A stretch of 64,000 nucleotides of DNA, taken from positions 74,325,622-74,389,621 of the forward strand of contig OY282606.1 in assembly GCA_958298945.1 (NCBI GenBank), given 5' to 3'. Source of the stretch: Atherix ibis. Taxonomy: Eukaryota; Arthropoda; Insecta; Diptera; Athericidae. The notes under the pieces were generated by a model. That model was not told where the DNA came from. It worked only from the letters and a program-made list of their open reading frames with translations, and did no database searches. Below are positions 56,344 through 62,300 of this stretch, piece by piece; within the stretch, counting starts at the first letter, position 1; each line of letters begins with the position of its first letter. The translations under genes were made by a program, and so were the position numbers.

Positions 56344-59300
56344 GGTCCCTGCGCAAGGATGACACGCAAAATCGTGAAGCGTTCCACATTTTTGACCACT
56401 TGCCCATACTTGTGGGTTAAAATAAAAACCACTGTCATGGTTCATAGAAGAGTGCGCAAATTGGGAAAATTATAGAGCTACGATTTTCAAAGCTTCTGCT
56501 GATCTACCCGTTGCCCAATCTCCCAACCTTGAGGCAGGAAACATGATAAAAGACGTGCAGTTGCTGGGATAATTCCCTCTTCAGCTGGCATGTCTAAACA
56601 ACAACATAAATGGTAATCTTACGAAATCGTAACATTACGACGTGAAAGGAATATGGCCTGGAAAGACTACTCTCATTTTTCTAATACGACAAATTTCATC
56701 GAATTGAGACTCAGGACTGCTCGAGCCAAAACAGCGCTAAAATAGACCAAGCGAACAGCTTGGAATAACTTCACCGCCTCAATTGATTCCCGAACTTCAC
56801 CGAAAGGAGCATGCAGAGGTATTAACTGCATTCTTGGTCGCCAAAAAAATGGTATTATCCTATCTATTGAGTCTGACAATGCAGTTATATCCGAATCGAC
56901 AGCTATCGTTGAGGAACTGGCACAGTCCTGAACGTCCTTTTCATCGAACAACCACCTTAGTGATTCATGCCATAGAGAGAAACAATACTTTACGGAAATT
57001 CTCTCGCCTATACCGTCAGCCTCCACTCTAATCTTGAACCAGCCAGTAACGCTTGCGGAGATCAACTTTTCGTTGAATTCCTTCAAGGGAACCACACCTG
57101 GTAGTGAGAAGGTTTCTTTTATCCCCAATAACAAGCCTACAGGTCAGGCAAGGGAACTCTGAGTATGCTACTTGAACTCTAATATTGAATACAAAATTGC
57201 TACAAACGTAGACATTGTGGTTTACTGATCTCTTTCGACTTAGAAAAGGCGTATGACCGAATTTGCCTACACAGGGTACTGTTACAGCTGGCAGAGTGGG
57301 GAGTAGCCTCTGCAACATTGGCACTTCTACGTTCCTACCTAATTGGTAGAACATTCAACAACGGTCATTTTTCGTCAAAACGCAAAATAGAAAATGGCAT
57401 CCCACAAGGATCCCCTCTATCTACGATTCTACTCCCTTTCCCACCTTCTTTTATCCTTCAACCATTATCCGCAACATCAACACTTGGAGCAGCATAAACG
57501 GTGCGGTAATCAGTACATCAAACCCACCTTGCCTTCATGTTTACAGGGAAAAAAATGGTAATGTATCTGATTCGTCACTAAGCTCCCTCCCTCCCCACCC
57601 AAAAGATTCCATGAAAATCCTGGGTATCTTAATTGCCCGTGGAGGAAAATGGAATCCAGATAAACAATGCCGTTGATAAAATTAACACCATTCTCCGAAT
57701 GGTTAAAATTTTAGTTTGCAGCAAAAGTAAGGTAAAGCAAAGTGAGGCAATTGGAGTAACCAACGCACTTTTGGACGGAACCTTACTCTATTTCCTTACT
57801 ATATGTGTCAGTGTGACAATAGCAGGGAAAAAGATAGTCGAGGTAGCGGTAAATCGTTGCATTAGACTAGCCAGTGGAGCACATCGGACATCTCCGGTGG
57901 AATCCATACTGATAGAAACTGGTCAAAAACCAAAAATCTTCAAAAAGCTCGCCTAAATTTAATTTACAAAAACCTATGCCTTCCAAATTACCCCCTCCAC
58001 ACTTTAATCAAAAACATTATCATCTCCCACAGTTCAAAAAGGAATTCATCATCGCTATCCTTATTAATATCCCTCCTCCATCCTCCCCCTCGTTTTCCAA
58101 ACTTCCCTTTCATACGCAGATTGGAAACCGTGGTTGGGAGCAAAGTTGAAAGTGATTGCTTCTCTTGACAGGTTTAAGAAGACTAGTACTGGTCCGTCCA
58201 CACATAGGAAACTTTTCCTTCAATAGTTGGACGGATTAAAAGATCATCGACTGTTGTTCACTGACGCCGCCGCTGACACCTATTATACATCTTTTTCGGT
58301 CGTCGAACTTTTACTATGTTGTGGAATCTTCCCTTATAGAATAGCTCTATATTACGGGGAGTAGTGGGCCATCAAAACAGCAATTGAAATTGCGACCGAT
58401 ATTCCCAGCCAACAGAGCGTTATTTTTTTTAGCGACAGCCTTGCCGCCCTTCAAGCCATTTGTGGCCCATCGAGTGACCCAGTACGTAGCGCAATTCGTC
58501 ATAGCCTACTTAGCAATAGGAGTGTCGAGTTGCAATGGGTACCGGGGCATGTGAGAGTTGTGGATAATGAAGTGCTGACAAGTTGGCTGGAGAAGCACTC
58601 CATCGACCAGTGATCACAGTCATTCCCAATCTGCCTCGCCTACTAACTGAATGGCAACTAACACCATTAGACATCCGCAGACACGATAACAGGACCAATA
58701 GTGACACATTTTTGTCGACTCATTGGACAACCACTAATAAACCAGTGTATTCAACATCCATACCGGAATTCTGGGCGCGGAAGCTCCTCAGAATCCGGAT
58801 TGGACATACTGCTCTTACTCATAACTTCCTTTTTGGCAACACCAATAGTCCCTTATGCCAATCCTGTGGTACCCATTTCACTATCATCCATATTCTACAT
58901 GAATGTCACATAACCAAGAATTACTTTGCGAGCAGGATTCCTCCTATTATAGAGCTCCTCGACCCAACAACTCCATTCCCTAGTCCACTATTTAAACTTC
59001 TACAACATACTAATCTGCTTCACAAAATATAACAAAATTCTTAATATTCTATACTACTAATCACAGACCAGTCTCTCTCAGATAACTTCCCACACGTACT
59101 ATGAAGTCGCCAAAAGGCCTCAGGGTTGTGGCGCTATGAAGTTGCCCCTAGCACATGTCTATCCATATGCGTTTTAGTTTAACAAGCAACAATAACAAAT
59201 TTATCCATATGCGTTTAGTTTCACATTCCATCCACAGAGAAACAACACCAAACTGTAAGCCTAAACACAATTCCGAGGAGCGGACATTTTCTTGATTGTA

Positions 59301-62300
59301 TTTAAAATCTTCACAATTTCATGGGAGTGCACACAATTTCAAAGTGCGATGAGAGAGCGAAGATAAATGTATATGTGAAGTTAAGTGAACTTAAAAATTG
59401 AATTAAGAATAAAATATAATTAATAAACTGATACGACGATGTTTCTTTACTGGTTGCAATTTTCGATATTTCAACGATTTTAGTTACTAGTTCTCGTTGG
59501 ATAGTAGTTGGGGCTTATAAACGAACCACCTGCTTGCTTTGCGGCTGGCAATACAGGTTCCGGCAACTGCGGTACACGTAAATTCTTCTCTTAAACAGAA
59601 CAATCTGGAGCTTTGACTCATCTGGCAAGAGTGCATTTGTGAAGTCCTTAACATTTTAGTTTTGATGAAATAATGCCCAATCTAATCGTTTTTTGTTATT
59701 TTAAAGCGAAGGTCCATAAAAGTCGTTATCTCAACTCGCTCAAATAGAGTAGCACTTGTCACAGATTGGGTACGGCTTTTATTTAGTTTGCACCGAATTT
59801 GGGGTGCTATAAGTATCCTCTATTCTTTTGACTATTTCCATTTTAATATTCCTTTCGGAACATTGGTACCTTTTTATCGGCTTTAAGATCATATTAAGAT
59901 CATTGATTATCGGTACACTGCAACTATCCTTCTTCTTATTTTCGTGCAGTTTGATGCAAAGCCATGATTTCGTGCAGTAGGAGAAGCGGCCATTATGTCC
60001 ATTTCGCGTTGTTGGTTTTTTATTCCGAAAGCTTTTGGATGTATTTTTTCCGAATTTTTAGTTAAGAAAAGGAGAACGGGATAAGGAAATTGAACTAGAA
60101 AAGAAAGTAAATTGGATTTTAGGAATACCCACAGGACTAAGGCTCAGTGCGATTTGAACCCATGGCCCTTTGAATGGTAGAGGATATCACGCTAACGACT
60201 ATGCCACAGAGCGTTTAATTAATTGTATAAATTTGTCTCTGAGACACATTTGTTTCTTTTAACTAAAATTTTTTGTATATTTAAGTTAACACTAAAAAAA
60301 TAAGTATTTGTAAATTTGGAGTTAGGCCAAAAATTGCATCAACAAAAATACATTTTTTCTTAGCTTTTAAATATATTTTTTTATATAATTCGAAATCAAA
60401 ACATAAATAACCTGTGTACAATATTTTGTGGCTATACGAGGTCTGTTCAAAAAGTATTTTTATGTTTTTTCAAAAATTATTTATTTATTCATGAATATCT
60501 ATTTTGTCCCTATCGAAGTAATCCTCACCAGATATTATACACTTGTGCCAACGTTTTTCCCAATCCTCGAAGCAGTTCAATAAATCATTTTTTGTGATCT
60601 AGTTCAGCTCCTCCTTCGATGCCATCTTTATTTCCTCAATCGTAGCGTAGCGTCATCCTTTCATGGGACTCTTCAGTTTCGGGTACAAGGAAAAGTCACA
60701 GGGGGCCAGATCTGGGGAATACGGTGGCTGTGGCATTATTAGTGTGTTGTTTTTGGTCAAAAATTCGCGCACAAGCAACGATGCGTGAGCAGGGGCGTTA
60801 TCATGGTGCAAAAGCCAATTTTTGTTCTTCCACAAATCCGGGCGTTTCTAGCGGATTGTTTCACGAAAATTGCGCATAACTTGCAGGTAATATTCCTTAT
60901 TGACCGTTCTACCATGTGGCAAGAACTCATGATGCACTACGCCCCTGCAATCGAAGAAAATTGTAAGCAAAACCTTCATATTCGACGAAACTTGGCGTCC
61001 GGCATGCTTTTCGTCGTTCACATTTTCTCGGCCCTCTGAGAACATTTTGTACCACCGATAAACGTTGCTTCGGTCAAAAATAGCTTCACCATATGCCACA
61101 GTCAACATTCGGAATACGTCCAAAGCCAAAACACGTGCAAGCAAAGCAGCTGTCAAAAATTAACTGAACATTCAAAATGGCCGAACTTATCGGCATAAGT
61201 AAGAGATATGAGTACCTGCATTACGACACAAAAAAATTCGAAAATCGAATATACGTAACCCGCGGAAATTCAAAATTCGCGATACTCTTTGAACAGACCA
61301 CGTATATATTGTAGATTGTTGGAGTAAACTATAAACACATTTAAACTATGTTTCGCATAAGTGACTGAGAGTTACATCATGTTATGATTAGGATTAAAGT
61401 AGTAATTTTAGGTCTACTACAACCTTGGTAAACTCTGATTACTTCCGGTCTACTATTGTAACGCTCCAAATAACTTTCGTTGAATAAAATTACAATAGCA
61501 GACAGAATTTTAATAATAATTTCCTTATCTTTCCATACTTTGCAAATTGAAATTTAATAGAACTTGATAGTTTTAACTTTAGATAAATATTGAACAAAAA
61601 ACAAAAACCATTAAATTAATCCTTTTGGTAAGAAAATAAAATACTTTTACTTTCTTACTTGGTTCTAGCAACAAAAAGACGTTATTGGCAACTACCAATT
61701 CTCTATTTAATGTTTAAGGAAATAGTAACTTGATCTAATTTTCATACATTATCTAAAACATCAAAAAAAAGTATTTGATTTATTAAGATTTTAATAAAGT
61801 ATTTCTAGAAAATATGTTCTTATCAAGTTTTGGCTTGCAGTGTGTATTAATATAGATCCGCTGAACAATTATTAACATTTTGGATAATTTTTGTTGTATT
61901 AATATCCTGTATGTGTATTAATCATATATAAAAGACCCAACTTCATAGACAAGGAGGGAGCTTTTTCCCAGCACTGCTGTACATCGGCCTCAAACAAATG
62001 AGATCATTTTATTTTAGAGAAAATATTTCCATCTTTAGAACTTTTCTTCTCTAAGTATATTAATCCATAAAATTTTTCAAGAAAATATTTTACTTCCATT
62101 CCTTAACATTTTCAATATATTAAAATTTTGTCCTTTGGAAATAAGAATTTAAGTAGTTCTCTTGTAAAGTTTATAGTTATTTTAATCGAAAGTAGAATTG
62201 CATGTAGTTGATCTGAGTGAATTTCTATTAAAAACATAATAGAAACCAAAGTGAGGGATATTATGTATAAGCTGGTATATGCTCATTTCTATGATGAAAG

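Noticed and set aside
56673..57354. Minus-strand frames of 153 and 108 codons
   Set aside because: Antisense to the LINE; the plus strand carries the RT motifs.
59380..59560. Possible LTR end and primer-binding site
   Set aside because: No paired LTR, gag or pol nearby; the resemblance is too short.
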